Shown: positions 1 through 9,492 of the stretch, piece after piece | Layout of the letters: every line of letters begins with the position of its first letter | How positions within the stretch are numbered: position 1 is the stretch's first letter | Assembly: GCA_910587105.1 (NCBI GenBank) | Contig: CAJUMB010000007.1 | Span: 33,017-97,016, forward strand | Length of the DNA: 64,000 nucleotides | Direction: 5' to 3' | Source: an uncultured Lachnospiraceae bacterium | GTDB taxonomy: Bacteria; Bacillota; Clostridia; Lachnospirales; Lachnospiraceae | Translations under genes and position numbers: made by a program | The notes under the pieces: model-generated | The model's database searches: none | The model's input: the letters and a program-made list of their open reading frames with translations, nothing else | Told to the model about the DNA's origin: nothing

Positions 1-2604
1 TTTCCAAAAGAGGAGACATTTTTCGTGCTGGATGAACCCAACCGGATTCTGGAGAAGGGGGAGGCCCTGGAGGAAGAATTTAAAAACAGTATGCGCAATC
101 GTGAAGAAAAAGGGTATGAGAATCTTCATGAGAAATTGTTGTGCAGTTTTTCGCAGGTGTGCACAGAGTTCAACAGACGCAGCTGCATGTCTTTGAGCGC
201 CATAGAACCCAGACAGACAGACTGGAATGTGATAGGAAAGTATCACCTTATGGTAAAGTCGATCAATTCCTATAACAATAGTTTTGAATTGCTGATCAAA
301 GATTTGCAGGAGTGGAAGAAACAGGGGTATCGGGTGGTGCTTCTTTCCGGGTCCCGCACCCGGGCCCAGCGGCTTGCAGGGGATCTGCAGGAAAAAGGGC
401 TGAACAGTTTTTTCTCCGAGGACCAGTCACGCACCTTGTCTCAGGGCGAAATTATGGTGGCATACGGACACGCCCATCGGGGATTTGAGTACCCGTTTGT
501 CCGCTTTGCGGTGATTACGGAAACTGACATTTTCGGGAAGAAGCAGAAAAAGAGAAAAAAGAAACAGGAGTACAGCGGTCAGAGAATCCAGGATTTTTCA
601 GAACTTTCCATCGGGGATTATGTGGTTCATGAAAACCATGGACTTGCCATATACCGGGGCATTGAAAAAGTGGAAGTGGACAGGGTTTCTAAAGATTATA
701 TCAAACTGGAATACCAGGGCGGCAGTCATCTTTATATCCTGGCTACTCAGCTGGATATGCTTCAGAAATATGCCGGAGCAGATGCCGGACATGTGAAGCT
801 GAACAAGCTGGGACATCCAGAATGGCGCAAAACGAAGAATAAAGTACGGGGAGCTGTACAAAATATAGCAAAAGACCTTGTGGAATTGTATGCGGCCCGT
901 CAGGCCACAGACGGCTATGTATATGGTCCGGATACGGTATGGCAGAAGGAATTTGAGGAAATGTTTCCCTTTGAGGAGACAGAAGGCCAGCTGCAGGCCA
1001 TTGAAGATACCAAGCGGGATATGGAGAGCACGAAAGTCATGGACCGTCTTATCTGCGGAGACGTGGGGTATGGCAAGACGGAGATTGCTCTGCGGGCGGC
1101 ATTCAAGGTAATTCAGGAGGGCAGGCAGGTGGCTTATCTGGTGCCCACCACAATTTTGGCCCAGCAGCATTACAATACGTTTGTCCAGAGAATGAAAGAT
1201 TTTCCTGTGTATGTGGATCTGCTCTGCCGCTTCCGGGGAACTGCCCAGCAGAATAAGACTGTGAAGGCACTGAGAAACGGCGGGGTGGACGTGGTGATCG
1301 GCACCCACCGTCTGCTGTCAAAGGATGTGGAATTTAAAGACCTGGGGCTGTTGGTGATTGATGAAGAACAGCGTTTCGGAGTGAGGCATAAGGAAAAAAT
1401 CAAGCAGCTGAAGAAAAATGTGGATGTGCTCACGCTGACAGCCACACCAATTCCCAGGACGCTCCATATGAGCCTTATCGGTATCCGGGATATGTCCGTG
1501 CTGGAAGAACCGCCCATGGATAGGATTCCCATTCAGACGTATGTGATGGAATATGATGAAGAAACAGTCCGGGAGGCCATAAACCGGGAGCTGAACCGTG
1601 GCGGACAGGTTTATTATGTCTATAACCGGGTGGAAGATATTGTGGATATGGCGGGAAAAATCGGGAAACTGGTTCCCGATGCCCAGGTGGATTTTGCCCA
1701 TGGACAGATGAATGAGAGAGAGCTGGAAAAAATTATGTACCGGTTTATCAATGGAGAAGTGGATGTGCTGGTGACCACCACCATTATTGAAACCGGACTG
1801 GATATTTCCAATGTAAATACCATGATTATCCATGATTCTGACCGGTACGGACTGTCCCAGCTCTATCAGCTCAGGGGAAGAATCGGGCGTTCCAACCGGA
1901 TGGCCTATGCCTTTTTGATGTACCGCAGGAACAGCATTCTGAAAGAGACGGCAGAGAAGCGTCTGGCGGCTATCCGGGAGTACACAGAACTTGGCAGCGG
2001 CTTTAAAATCGCCATGCGGGACCTGGAAATCCGCGGTGCAGGCAATCTGCTGGGAGCAGACCAGCATGGCCATATGCTTACGGTAGGGTATGATTTGTAC
2101 TGCAAAATGCTCAGCGAGGCGGTGCAGGAAGCAAAAGGCATACATACCGTGGAAAGCTTTGAGACCACCATTGATCTAAATATGAATGCCTACATTCCAG
2201 ATTCTTATATTCCCAATGAATTCCAAAAATTAAATCTTTATAAGCGGATTGCGGGAATCTCGGATAAAGAAGAGTATGAGGATATGCAGGAAGAACTCAT
2301 GGACAGATTCGGGGAACCGCCTCATACGGTAATGAACCTTTTACTGATTGCCTATCTGAAAGCACTGGGCCACAGTGTCTATGTGACAGAAGTCAAACAG
2401 TGGGGAAAAGAAGTGAAAGTCATCATGTTCCATCAGGTGAAGCTCAATGAAGGCATCAATGGCCTCCGGACAAAATATGGAAGAAAACTTCAGATTTTGA
2501 AAGGGGATAAAAAAGGATTTGTCCTGGCAGTTGAAAAGAAACAGGTGAATGAGGTGGAAGAATTTTTGATGGACTTGAGAGATGTTGTTTATATAGAAGA
2601 ATAG
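1..2604 (+). CDS. mfd: Transcription-repair coupling factor Mfd (5' end outside window)
   Basis: Mfd is an ATP-dependent translocase that removes stalled RNA polymerase at DNA lesions and recruits UvrA. The reading frame is open from base 1, so roughly the first 300 residues (UvrB-like part) lie upstream. The visible part holds the RNA-polymerase-interacting domain (about residues 195-260, GDYVVHENHG), Walker A GDVGYGKTE (about residue 353), motif II DEEQ, motif III TATPIPRTL, the helicase motifs with QLRGRIGR, and the C-terminal regulatory domain. It has no frameshift and ends normally at TAG. The GTG at base 25 is internal to the family alignment and is not a real start. Confidence 0.97.
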   Translation, partial: FPKEETFFVLDEPNRILEKGEALEEEFKNSMRNREEKGYENLHEKLLCSFSQVCTEFNRRSCMSLSAIEPRQTDWNVIGKYHLMVKSINSYNNSFELLIKDLQEWKKQGYRVVLLSGSRTRAQRLAGDLQEKGLNSFFSEDQSRTLSQGEIMVAYGHAHRGFEYPFVRFAVITETDIFGKKQKKRKKKQEYSGQRIQDFSELSIGDYVVHENHGLAIYRGIEKVEVDRVSKDYIKLEYQGGSHLYILATQLDMLQKYAGADAGHVKLNKLGHPEWRKTKNKVRGAVQNIAKDLVELYAARQATDGYVYGPDTVWQKEFEEMFPFEETEGQLQAIEDTKRDMESTKVMDRLICGDVGYGKTEIALRAAFKVIQEGRQVAYLVPTTILAQQHYNTFVQRMKDFPVYVDLLCRFRGTAQQNKTVKALRNGGVDVVIGTHRLLSKDVEFKDLGLLVIDEEQRFGVRHKEKIKQLKKNVDVLTLTATPIPRTLHMSLIGIRDMSVLEEPPMDRIPIQTYVMEYDEETVREAINRELNRGGQVYYVYNRVEDIVDMAGKIGKLVPDAQVDFAHGQMNERELEKIMYRFINGEVDVLVTTTIIETGLDISNVNTMIIHDSDRYGLSQLYQLRGRIGRSNRMAYAFLMYRRNSILKETAEKRLAAIREYTELGSGFKIAMRDLEIRGAGNLLGADQHGHMLTVGYDLYCKMLSEAVQEAKGIHTVESFETTIDLNMNAYIPDSYIPNEFQKLNLYKRIAGISDKEEYEDMQEELMDRFGEPPHTVMNLLLIAYLKALGHSVYVTEVKQWGKEVKVIMFHQVKLNEGINGLRTKYGRKLQILKGDKKGFVLAVEKKQVNEVEEFLMDLRDVVYIEE

Positions 2605-2685
2605 AAGCTATTCCGCAGATGCCGGACAGTTTATGAAGAATAAACGGCAGAATGTGACGAATGTATGATATTTTGAGAAATCCGC

Positions 2686-2714
2686 TTGCCTCTGGATAAA
2701 AAAAAGTATATACT
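2686..2714 (+). promoter_or_regulatory. Sigma-A type promoter for the PrsA-like gene
   Basis: TTGCCT (2686-2691) and TATACT (2709-2714) are separated by 17 bases, in an AT-rich stretch 40 bases before the lipoprotein start. It separates this gene from mfd. Confidence 0.65.
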
Positions 2715-2753
2715 CAGTAATGGCAGGATAGTATAAATTTATGGGAGGAAGTT

Positions 2754-4040
2754 ATGAAATTGACAGGTAAAAAAATTGCTCTGGGCTGTCTGGCCGGTGT
2801 TCTTGCAGTTACAGGGCTGACTGGCTGTTCCAGCAAAATAGACGGAACCAAAACTGTAGTTACGGTGGATGGGGAGGCTGTGCCCCTGGGGGTGGTAAGC
2901 TTTCTTACCAGGTATCAGCAGGCACAGACGCAGGCAATGTATGAGATGTACTTTGGCGGTGCGGACCCCAAAATGTGGGATAATGTGATGGATGAGGACT
3001 CAGGAGAAACTTATGGGGAATCAGCCCGCAGTGATGTGCTGGACCAGGTGGAGCTGATGTATCTGCTCAAGGCAAAATCCGGAGATTACGATGTTGAGAT
3101 CACAAAAAAAGAGCAGAAAAAGATTGCAGAGGCGGCTGAAAACTTCATAGCAGCTAATTCAGAAGAAACATTGGCTGATCTGGGAGTGACTCAGAGCGAT
3201 ATGGAGACTGTACTGGAACTTCAGACATATGAAAAGAAGATGTATGATCCCATTGTAAAAGACGTGGACACAGAGGTGAGTGATGAGGAAGCCCAGCAGA
3301 CATCTGTGACTTATGTGGAGGTAAGCACTGCAGAAGAAGCGGAGGAAGGCGGGGAAGAAGTATCGGAATCTGCCAATGAAGACGCTGAAAAAGAGGAAGA
3401 AAGCAGCCCTGAGGAAAAGGCACAGAAGATTTTGGACGAAGTTTTGGCAACAGCAGACGCGGACATGGATGCTATTGCCAAGGATGTGGACGAAAATCTC
3501 AGTGCTGTTGAAACGCATTTTACCACAAATCCCCCGGAAAAAGAGGATGATGAGGATGAAAGTTCTGTTTCTGATACGGTTCCCCAGGCTGTACAGGATG
3601 CTGCAGGAAAGCTTTCAGATGGCGAGATTGCCGGAGAGCTGATAGAAGGGGAAGACGCATATTATGTGGTAAGACTGGATAAAGCTTTTGATGAGGAAGA
3701 AACGGAAAATGAAAAAGAGTCCATTGTAGACCAGCGGAAACAAGACTTATATGAAAAGACAACAGAGGAATGGAAAGATGGTGCGGATATCCAGGTGGAT
3801 AAGAAAGTCCTGAAGTCATTGAAAGTGACCTCTAATCTGAAATTTACCATGAAAATGGAGGATGCAGAAGAGGCAGGGGATGAGACAGAAGAATCGGGAG
3901 AAGACGTATCTGGAAATGATATTTCCGAAAATAATGTATCTGAAAACGATATCGCTGAGGACGATGGGAATGTAACTGAAATTTTGCAAGACGACAATGA
4001 TGAGGCATCTTCCGAAGAAGTTTCTTCAGAGGAGGAATAA
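2754..4040 (+). CDS. PrsA/SurA-like foldase lipoprotein
   Basis: This is a 428-residue surface lipoprotein with a signal peptide and lipobox LTGC (lipidated Cys25). The N-terminal helical part after the lipobox (VTVDGEAVPLGVVSFL) resembles the SurA/PrsA chaperone domain. Residues about 240-320 look like a degenerate parvulin (PpiC) domain, with the pattern LSDGEIAGELIEGEDAYYVV. An acidic insert lies near residues 190-225, and the last 60 residues are an acidic low-complexity tail of repeated SEND/SGND units. The likely role is folding of secreted proteins outside the membrane. Peptidyl-prolyl isomerase activity is inferred only. RBS GGGAGGAAG lies directly upstream. Confidence 0.8.
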   Translation: MKLTGKKIALGCLAGVLAVTGLTGCSSKIDGTKTVVTVDGEAVPLGVVSFLTRYQQAQTQAMYEMYFGGADPKMWDNVMDEDSGETYGESARSDVLDQVELMYLLKAKSGDYDVEITKKEQKKIAEAAENFIAANSEETLADLGVTQSDMETVLELQTYEKKMYDPIVKDVDTEVSDEEAQQTSVTYVEVSTAEEAEEGGEEVSESANEDAEKEEESSPEEKAQKILDEVLATADADMDAIAKDVDENLSAVETHFTTNPPEKEDDEDESSVSDTVPQAVQDAAGKLSDGEIAGELIEGEDAYYVVRLDKAFDEEETENEKESIVDQRKQDLYEKTTEEWKDGADIQVDKKVLKSLKVTSNLKFTMKMEDAEEAGDETEESGEDVSGNDISENNVSENDIAEDDGNVTEILQDDNDEASSEEVSSEEE

Positions 4041-4091
4041 ATCTGGGGCGTGTTGGAAACAGAAACATGCTTGGCAGCGGAAAGGAGAAGT

Positions 4092-5234
4092 ATGAGACGA
4101 TTCATAGCAATTATGTTGTCCGTTTCTCTGACGACAGGGATATCTGTAAATGTTACGGCCTCCACACTGGATTACAAGGCTGCTGTCAATAAGATAGAAG
4201 CAAAAGGTACGCCGGCTGTGATACAGTATTTTGAGGATGGAAAAGGGAACAAAGGAAAGATGGTAGTATCAGCTGGAAAGGTGTATAGTTCCCATGCATC
4301 TTTAAAAATACGGGAGCATCCAAATGCAGATGCAAAGATTATGCAGAAGCTTTCCTTTGGTGAGCCGGCAGACAGAGTGGGGCTGTGTGACAATGGCTGG
4401 AGTAAGCTGGTACTTACGGTAAAGGGCAAAAAAGTTTATGGATACGCAGAGTCATATTATCTGTCCAGCAAGCAGCTGATTACCAAAATGAACGAAAAGC
4501 TGGTTGTTGTACAAGATGCCCAGGTTCTGAACTTTCCCGGCACCAGGGATGGACTGAGTGTGGGAGAGGTGGCCGTGGACGATGTGGTCACCTGCACAGG
4601 AATGTGCAGTGATAACTGGAGCCAGATTACTTACAATGACGATTCAGGAAAGAAAATCACAGGTTTTCTTCAGAATGATGTGATGACTGAGCTGAAAGAA
4701 GAAAAGTCCAAGCCAAAGGAGAAAAAGAAATCAGATGACTTGGAAGACCGGGAAGAAGATGAGCTGGAAGAAGTTATGATTGAGGGTGAAGCGCTGATAG
4801 AACCTTCCTCAGATTCTGCCTCTGAGAGTATCTGGGCAAAAGCGGCCACTGAGAATCTTCAGGATGCCACAGCGGCTGCAAATGCAATCATTGTCAATGA
4901 GGGCGAAGCGGTCAGTGTATCTTCCACGGCAAAATTGAAACCTCTGGGAGAGTTCCGGATTACCCATTACTGTGCCTGCAGTATCTGCTGCGGTCCGTAT
5001 TCCGGTATGAATTCCACTGCCAGCGGCGTACCTCCGGTGACAAACAGGACGATAGCTGTAGAGCCGAAACAGATTCCTTATGGTACAGAGATCGTAATCA
5101 ATGGACAGGTATATGTGGCAGAGGACTGCGGCGGCGCCATTAAAAAGAACTGTATTGATATCTATGTGGCCAGCCACGAAGAAGCATCTTCCAAAGGCAT
5201 GTATTATACAGATGTGTATCTGTTGACAGAATAG
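4092..5234 (+). CDS. Secreted SH3-domain and 3D-domain cell wall protein
   Basis: The protein has 380 residues. I chose ATG 4092 (AAAGGAGAAG upstream, then a signal peptide MRRFIAIMLSV) over the in-frame GTG at 4050. After the signal come two bacterial SH3-like repeats (about residues 60-120 and 130-195), an acidic Lys/Glu-rich linker, and a C-terminal 3D domain (about 285-380) with THYCACSICCG, a central Asp (AEDCGG) and IDIYV. 3D domains occur in Rpf/YabE-like and MltA-like wall-lytic enzymes, so a peptidoglycan-cleaving or remodelling role is likely. It sits 51 bases after the foldase gene and probably shares its transcript, ending at the terminator at 5249-5306. Confidence 0.85.
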   Translation: MRRFIAIMLSVSLTTGISVNVTASTLDYKAAVNKIEAKGTPAVIQYFEDGKGNKGKMVVSAGKVYSSHASLKIREHPNADAKIMQKLSFGEPADRVGLCDNGWSKLVLTVKGKKVYGYAESYYLSSKQLITKMNEKLVVVQDAQVLNFPGTRDGLSVGEVAVDDVVTCTGMCSDNWSQITYNDDSGKKITGFLQNDVMTELKEEKSKPKEKKKSDDLEDREEDELEEVMIEGEALIEPSSDSASESIWAKAATENLQDATAAANAIIVNEGEAVSVSSTAKLKPLGEFRITHYCACSICCGPYSGMNSTASGVPPVTNRTIAVEPKQIPYGTEIVINGQVYVAEDCGGAIKKNCIDIYVASHEEASSKGMYYTDVYLLTE

Positions 5235-5248
5235 GAGAAGCAGAGAGT

Positions 5249-5306
5249 GCCGCCAGAGCAGCAGGCGAATGATGTGTAAAATGTCCTGCTCGGGCGGCGT
5301 CTTTTT
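5249..5306 (+). terminator. Rho-independent terminator
   Basis: GCCGCC...GCAGCAGG pairs with CCTGCTCGGGCGGC across a short loop and is followed by CTTTTT. It lies 14 bases after the stop of the 3D-domain gene. Confidence 0.8.
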
Positions 5307-5353
5307 GTAAAATACGTATTCACTGTTTGATCCAGGTCAGATGAGGGGTGTGT

Positions 5354-6337
5354 ATGAAAAAAATAGGAATGTTGTTTTTCATGGCGTGTTTGATGAGTGC
5401 AGGCAGGGTGGGTGCGGCTGTGCCGGAACATCATGAAGCTTTGAAAGCAAAACCAGCTGAGGTTCCCCGAAGTATACTTGCAGAAGCTGGTGTGGGAACA
5501 GAAGAAGCCGGCTTAAAGATTTTCAATGGGACCAAAAACGGATTCCATCAGGAAAATGGTCAGATCCGGTATTACGAGGATGGGAAAGTACATACAGGCT
5601 TTTTGAAATCAAATGGCAAAAAGTATTATTTTGACGCAGATGGCAATATGGTGACAGGAGAGAAAAAGATTAAAAACCAGTCCTATTGTTTTGGGACAGA
5701 CGGCGTGATGCAGACTGGATTTGTGACACGGGAGATAAAAGGGTCCAGAGTGAATGTTTTTTATGATGAAAACGGACGATTAAAAACAGGATCATTTCAG
5801 GTGGACACAGTGCAGTATAAAGCGAAAAAGGCTACCGGTGAGATTTATTTTGTGAAAAATCTGTCCGAACCTGTCTGCCAAAGGCCGGAACTGCCCACGG
5901 GCTGTGAAATTACCTCCTGGACCATGATGGCCAATTATGCTGGCATTACAATCAGTAAGACGGAGGCTGCGGACGAGATGCCTACAAGCTCAGACCCGAA
6001 TCAGGGATTTGTGGGAAGTCCCTATTCGTCTGAGGGTGGAAGTCTGGTGGTATTTCCAGGCGGGCTGGAAAATATGACCCAGGAATATTTGGGAAGTTAT
6101 GTAAATATGACAGGGTGCAGCTATGAACAGCTGGAAGATAAGTTAAGGGACAAACGGCTGGTGGTGGTATGGGTGACCAGATTGGATGGCTTTGGGTCCC
6201 ATACCATAGCGTTGACCGGATACGACAGGGAGTCTCTTTATTATAATGACCCGTGGACTGGGGAAGATGAAAAGATTGACCGGGAGTATTTTGAGACCAT
6301 ATGGGCAGAAAATGAGCATATGGCAATGTCCTATTGA
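5354..6337 (+). CDS. C39-like cysteine peptidase with wall-binding repeats
   Basis: The protein has 327 residues from ATG 5354 (GGGGTG upstream); the GTG at 5348 is a weaker alternative. It has a signal peptide (MKKIGMLFFMACLMSA), then two to three choline-binding/glucan-binding type repeats (about residues 60-125, pattern YYFDADGNMVTG), then a Peptidase_C39_2 domain. The presumed catalytic Cys lies in ELPTGCEITSW, the His in SHTIALTGYD, and the Asp/Asn region in NDPWTG. It is secreted and wall-attached. The substrate is unknown. A relative without the repeats is encoded at 53864-54976. Confidence 0.85.
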   Translation: MKKIGMLFFMACLMSAGRVGAAVPEHHEALKAKPAEVPRSILAEAGVGTEEAGLKIFNGTKNGFHQENGQIRYYEDGKVHTGFLKSNGKKYYFDADGNMVTGEKKIKNQSYCFGTDGVMQTGFVTREIKGSRVNVFYDENGRLKTGSFQVDTVQYKAKKATGEIYFVKNLSEPVCQRPELPTGCEITSWTMMANYAGITISKTEAADEMPTSSDPNQGFVGSPYSSEGGSLVVFPGGLENMTQEYLGSYVNMTGCSYEQLEDKLRDKRLVVVWVTRLDGFGSHTIALTGYDRESLYYNDPWTGEDEKIDREYFETIWAENEHMAMSY

Positions 6338-6385
6338 TTATTGATAAAAACACGCTGTAATATAAAACAAGGAATAATTGGTAAA

Positions 6386-7723
6386 ATGAGTGATAAAAGA
6401 GAAAATACATTTTTGGAAGGGTCGGTGTTCCAATCTCTGATTCGGTTTGCAGTACCGGTATTGGGGGCACTGATCCTTCAAGCCGCTTATGGGGCTGTGG
6501 ATTTGCTGGTGGTGGGACGTTTTGGAGATGCGTCCAGTATTTCCGCCGTTGGCACAGGAAGTGCATTTATGCAGATGGTGACGTTTGTCATTGTCAGTCT
6601 GGCTATGGGATCTACGGTAATGATTGGCCAGCATATAGGAGAAAAGAAACCAAGGGCAGCCGGCGACGCCGTGGGGACAACTATCGTATTGTTTGCAGTT
6701 TTAGGTATTGTGCTGACGGTTCTGCTGGAAGTGTTTGCAGGAAATATCGTGGGTATTCTGCAGGTTCCGGAAGAATCTGTGGCAAAAACCATTCTATATA
6801 TCCGGATTTGTTCCGGCGGTATTCTGGTTATTATTGCCTACAATGTGATCAGCGGTGTACTCAGAGGTGTGGGCAATGCCAATCTTCCCTTCATTTTTGT
6901 AGGGATTGCCTGTGTGGTGAATATTGCAGGGGATCTTCTGCTGGTGGGAGCATTGCATATGGATGTGGCGGGGGCGGCAATTGCCACAGTGGGGGCACAG
7001 TTTGTCTCTGTGATTTGTTCCATGTTTGTGCTTCAGAAACAAAGCCTTCCGGTATCGTTTACCAGGAAACAGTGCAGGATCTACGGCGGGGAGCTTAAGA
7101 AAATTTTGAATGTGGGCATTCCCATTGCCCTGCAGGAGGCCATGGTGCAGATTTCCTTTCTGGTGATCAATTCCATTATCAATCATATGGGGCTGATGCC
7201 GTCAGCCGGATATGGAGTGGCCCAGAAGATTGTAAGCTTTGTGATGCTGGTGCCTTCTTCTGTAATGCAGAGTGTCTCAGCCTTTGTGGCCCAGAATATG
7301 GGAGCGGGCAAAAAAGAGCGGGCGAAGCAGGGTCTGTTTACAGCTATGATAACTGGGGGCGCAGTGGGGGTGGTCATATTCTGCGGAGGATTTTTCGGCG
7401 GCGCCCAGCTGTCTTCTCTGTTTACCAGTGACCCTGAAGTCATTGTGCAGAGCGCAGATTATCTGAGGGGCTTTTCAGCTGACTGTATCTTGACTTGTGC
7501 GCTGTTTTCCAGTATCGGTTATTTCAATGGGTGTGGGAACAGTATTCCGGTGATGGTTCAGGGAATCACTTCGGCCTTTTGCATTCGTATCCCCGTCTCC
7601 ATACTTATGTCACGCCTGCCCAATGCTTCACTTCTTCTGATCGGCATGGCCACGCCCATTACCACTGTATATGGAATCATCTTTTTCATAATTTGTTTTG
7701 CAAGGCTCCGGAAGAAAACTTGA
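6386..7723 (+). CDS. MATE family efflux transporter
   Basis: This is a 445-residue integral membrane protein with twelve predicted hydrophobic segments in two homologous halves, the MATE layout (N-half about 15-220, C-half about 235-440). The opening LEGSVFQSLIRFAVPVLG and the sequence QAAYGAVDLLVVGRFGD are typical of the clostridial MATE group. Exporters of this family use Na+ or H+ gradients to expel cationic drugs or metabolites; the substrate here cannot be told. ATG 6386 fits the family N-terminus better than the TTG at 6341. The spacer from AAGGA is somewhat long. Confidence 0.9.
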   Translation: MSDKRENTFLEGSVFQSLIRFAVPVLGALILQAAYGAVDLLVVGRFGDASSISAVGTGSAFMQMVTFVIVSLAMGSTVMIGQHIGEKKPRAAGDAVGTTIVLFAVLGIVLTVLLEVFAGNIVGILQVPEESVAKTILYIRICSGGILVIIAYNVISGVLRGVGNANLPFIFVGIACVVNIAGDLLLVGALHMDVAGAAIATVGAQFVSVICSMFVLQKQSLPVSFTRKQCRIYGGELKKILNVGIPIALQEAMVQISFLVINSIINHMGLMPSAGYGVAQKIVSFVMLVPSSVMQSVSAFVAQNMGAGKKERAKQGLFTAMITGGAVGVVIFCGGFFGGAQLSSLFTSDPEVIVQSADYLRGFSADCILTCALFSSIGYFNGCGNSIPVMVQGITSAFCIRIPVSILMSRLPNASLLLIGMATPITTVYGIIFFIICFARLRKKT

Positions 7724-7748
7724 CATATCTTTGAAGTTGTGATAAATT
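7720..7748 (+). promoter_or_regulatory. Promoter for ridA
   Basis: TTGACA (7720-7725, overlapping the stop of the MATE gene) and TAAATT (7743-7748) are 17 bases apart, upstream of the ridA RBS. Confidence 0.6.
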
Positions 7749-7786
7749 ATTATTACAATAAAAATGTTTTTATCGGAGGTAACCAT

Positions 7787-8173
7787 ATGAAGACAGTGTT
7801 GAGTACAGAAAAAGCACCCCAGGCAATCGGCCCTTATTCACAGGGGATTGATACAGGAAAGTTAATGTTTCTCTCAGGGCAGATCCCTATTTGTCCGGCG
7901 GAGGGGAAAATCATTGCCACAGATATTGAAGGCCAGACAAAACAGTCACTGGAGAATGTAAAGATGGTTCTGGCATCTGCAGGATGTACCATGGATCATG
8001 TAGTGAAGACTACAGTTTTCTTAAAAGATATGGGGGACTTTACAAAGATGAATGAAGTATATAAAGGATATTTCAGCGAGGGCAGCTATCCGGCGAGGTC
8101 AGCAGTCCAGGTGGCGGCTCTTCCCCAGGGGGCGCTGGTAGAGATTGAAGTTGTGGCTTTGAAAGGTGAATAA
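7787..8173 (+). CDS. ridA: RidA family 2-iminobutanoate/2-iminopropanoate deaminase
   Basis: This 128-residue protein belongs to the RidA/YjgF/UK114 family, which hydrolyses reactive enamine/imine intermediates released by PLP enzymes. Visible family hallmarks are APQAIGPYSQGI near the N-terminus, the GQI segment, and the C-terminal YPARSAVQVAALPQGALVEIE, which contains the substrate-binding Arg and Glu. The start is ATG 7787, directly after GGAGGTAACCAT; the longer in-frame opening at 7739 is not needed. It has its own promoter and a downstream terminator. Confidence 0.95.
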   Translation: MKTVLSTEKAPQAIGPYSQGIDTGKLMFLSGQIPICPAEGKIIATDIEGQTKQSLENVKMVLASAGCTMDHVVKTTVFLKDMGDFTKMNEVYKGYFSEGSYPARSAVQVAALPQGALVEIEVVALKGE

Positions 8174-8180
8174 GATGTGG

Positions 8181-8222
8181 GAAAAAGGGTGTTCCGTGCT
8201 GCAGGGGACGCCTTTTTCTTTT
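8181..8222 (+). terminator. Probable terminator after ridA
   Basis: GAAAAAGG...CCTTTTTC form an imperfect stem around a GC-rich middle, ending in CTTTTTCTTTT, directly after the ridA stop. Confidence 0.6.
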
Positions 8223-8434
8223 GAAAAGTAATCACATGGAGACACACTCTAAAAATCGCCAGCTTATATTTAAGAAACATATTGATGAATTTTATAGTAC
8301 ATGATATATTTTTAGGGTGGAGATTATGTGTATTTGTTATTTTTATTTAAAATTAGTAAAGTTGTAAGGAAAATTGGTTACCACAATTAAAAATATGCTT
8401 AGACGATTCATAAATGGGGTGAAATTTCACATTT

Positions 8435-8623
8435 ATGAGATATTGTATGTTTTATGATGTAGGGGCAAAAGGATGGAAGTTTCGCAGAAAAAGAATAGAA
8501 GATACGAAAAAGCTATTTGAAAAAGCGGAATCTGATTATATACAGAATCAGCTGAATAATTTAAGAGATAGTATGCGCTCTAAGCATTCAGAGGAGATGG
8601 ATGGAGGCAGCAGTCCAAAATGA
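8435..8623 (+). CDS. Small hypothetical protein (62 aa)
   Basis: This is a short basic and acidic helical ORF (RKRIEDTKKLFEKAESDYI) with no recognised family. The surrounding stretch 8223-8673 is AT-rich and holds no other gene. It includes a sequence GACACACTCTAA that recurs at 14822-14833. The start context (GGGGTGAAATTTCACATTT before ATG) has only a weak, distant ribosome binding site, so this may be a decayed or chance frame. Confidence 0.35.
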   Translation: MRYCMFYDVGAKGWKFRRKRIEDTKKLFEKAESDYIQNQLNNLRDSMRSKHSEEMDGGSSPK

Positions 8624-8673
8624 ATCATCAAAGTAAAGAGATACTGGAAGTGGTAATTTAAGGAGTAGATACC

Positions 8674-9492
8674 ATGTTAAAGATAAAAGAATATGTCAGG
8701 GCAGAGAGTCTCAGCCAGGCATATGAGCTGAATCAGAAACGAAGCAGCCGCATTCTGGGCGGTATGCTCTGGATGAAAATGAGCAATGCCAGAATTGGCA
8801 CAGCCATTGACCTGTCTGGTCTGGGGCTGGATCAAATTGAAGATACAGAGGAGGAAATCCGGATTGGGTGCATGGTAACTCTGCGCCAGCTGGAGACCAG
8901 TGAGCTTCTGGAGCGTGTCAGCCACGGCACTGTCCGGGAGAGTGTAAAAAATATTGTGGGCGTGCAGTTTCGGAATCTGGCCACTATAGGCGGAAGTCTG
9001 TTCGGGCGGTTTGGATTTTCAGATGTATTGACCTGCTTCCTGGCCCTGGATACCTATGTGGAGCTGTATCAGGCAGGCGTCATGTCTCTGGAAGAATTTG
9101 CAGCCAGAGGGCGGGGTGACAGGGACATTCTGGTAAAGGTGATTGTGAAAAAAACGCCTGGCAGGCAGGTGTATCTGTCTCATCGGAACACCAAGACCGA
9201 TTTCCCGGTGCTGGCCATAGCAGTTTCCAGCGACAGCAGGGGAGCCCGTGTGGCAGCGGGGGCCAGGCCGGGACGGGCAATATGTGCTGCTATCCCGGAT
9301 GAGTGGAAAAAGCGGCTGGACCATAATGCCTGTACTTCGGAGGAAATAGAGAAGCTGGCAGCAGAGCTGGCTAAGAAGATTCCCATGGGAAGCAACATGC
9401 GTGCCAGCGCCAGGTACCGCAGTCATCTGGCAGGTGTGTTGATAAAGAGAGGGCTGGTGAGGCTTCAGGAGGTTCAGGAGGAAAAAGGATGA
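8674..9492 (+). CDS. Molybdenum hydroxylase FAD-binding subunit
   Basis: This 272-residue medium subunit of a xanthine dehydrogenase-type enzyme carries FAD and passes electrons from the Fe-S subunit to an acceptor. The conserved FAD loop RNLATIGGSLFGR is present (about residues 105-117), as is the C-terminal domain. The first flavin loop, usually similar to GGTDLL, reads GGMLWMKM here, a deviation whose meaning is unknown. The start has AAGGAG upstream. Its last four bases overlap the next start (ATGA), so the three subunits are translationally coupled. Confidence 0.9.
   Translation: MLKIKEYVRAESLSQAYELNQKRSSRILGGMLWMKMSNARIGTAIDLSGLGLDQIEDTEEEIRIGCMVTLRQLETSELLERVSHGTVRESVKNIVGVQFRNLATIGGSLFGRFGFSDVLTCFLALDTYVELYQAGVMSLEEFAARGRGDRDILVKVIVKKTPGRQVYLSHRNTKTDFPVLAIAVSSDSRGARVAAGARPGRAICAAIPDEWKKRLDHNACTSEEIEKLAAELAKKIPMGSNMRASARYRSHLAGVLIKRGLVRLQEVQEEKG

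Noticed and set aside
1318..2145. 275-codon minus-strand ORF
   Set aside because: It is antisense to intact mfd motifs.
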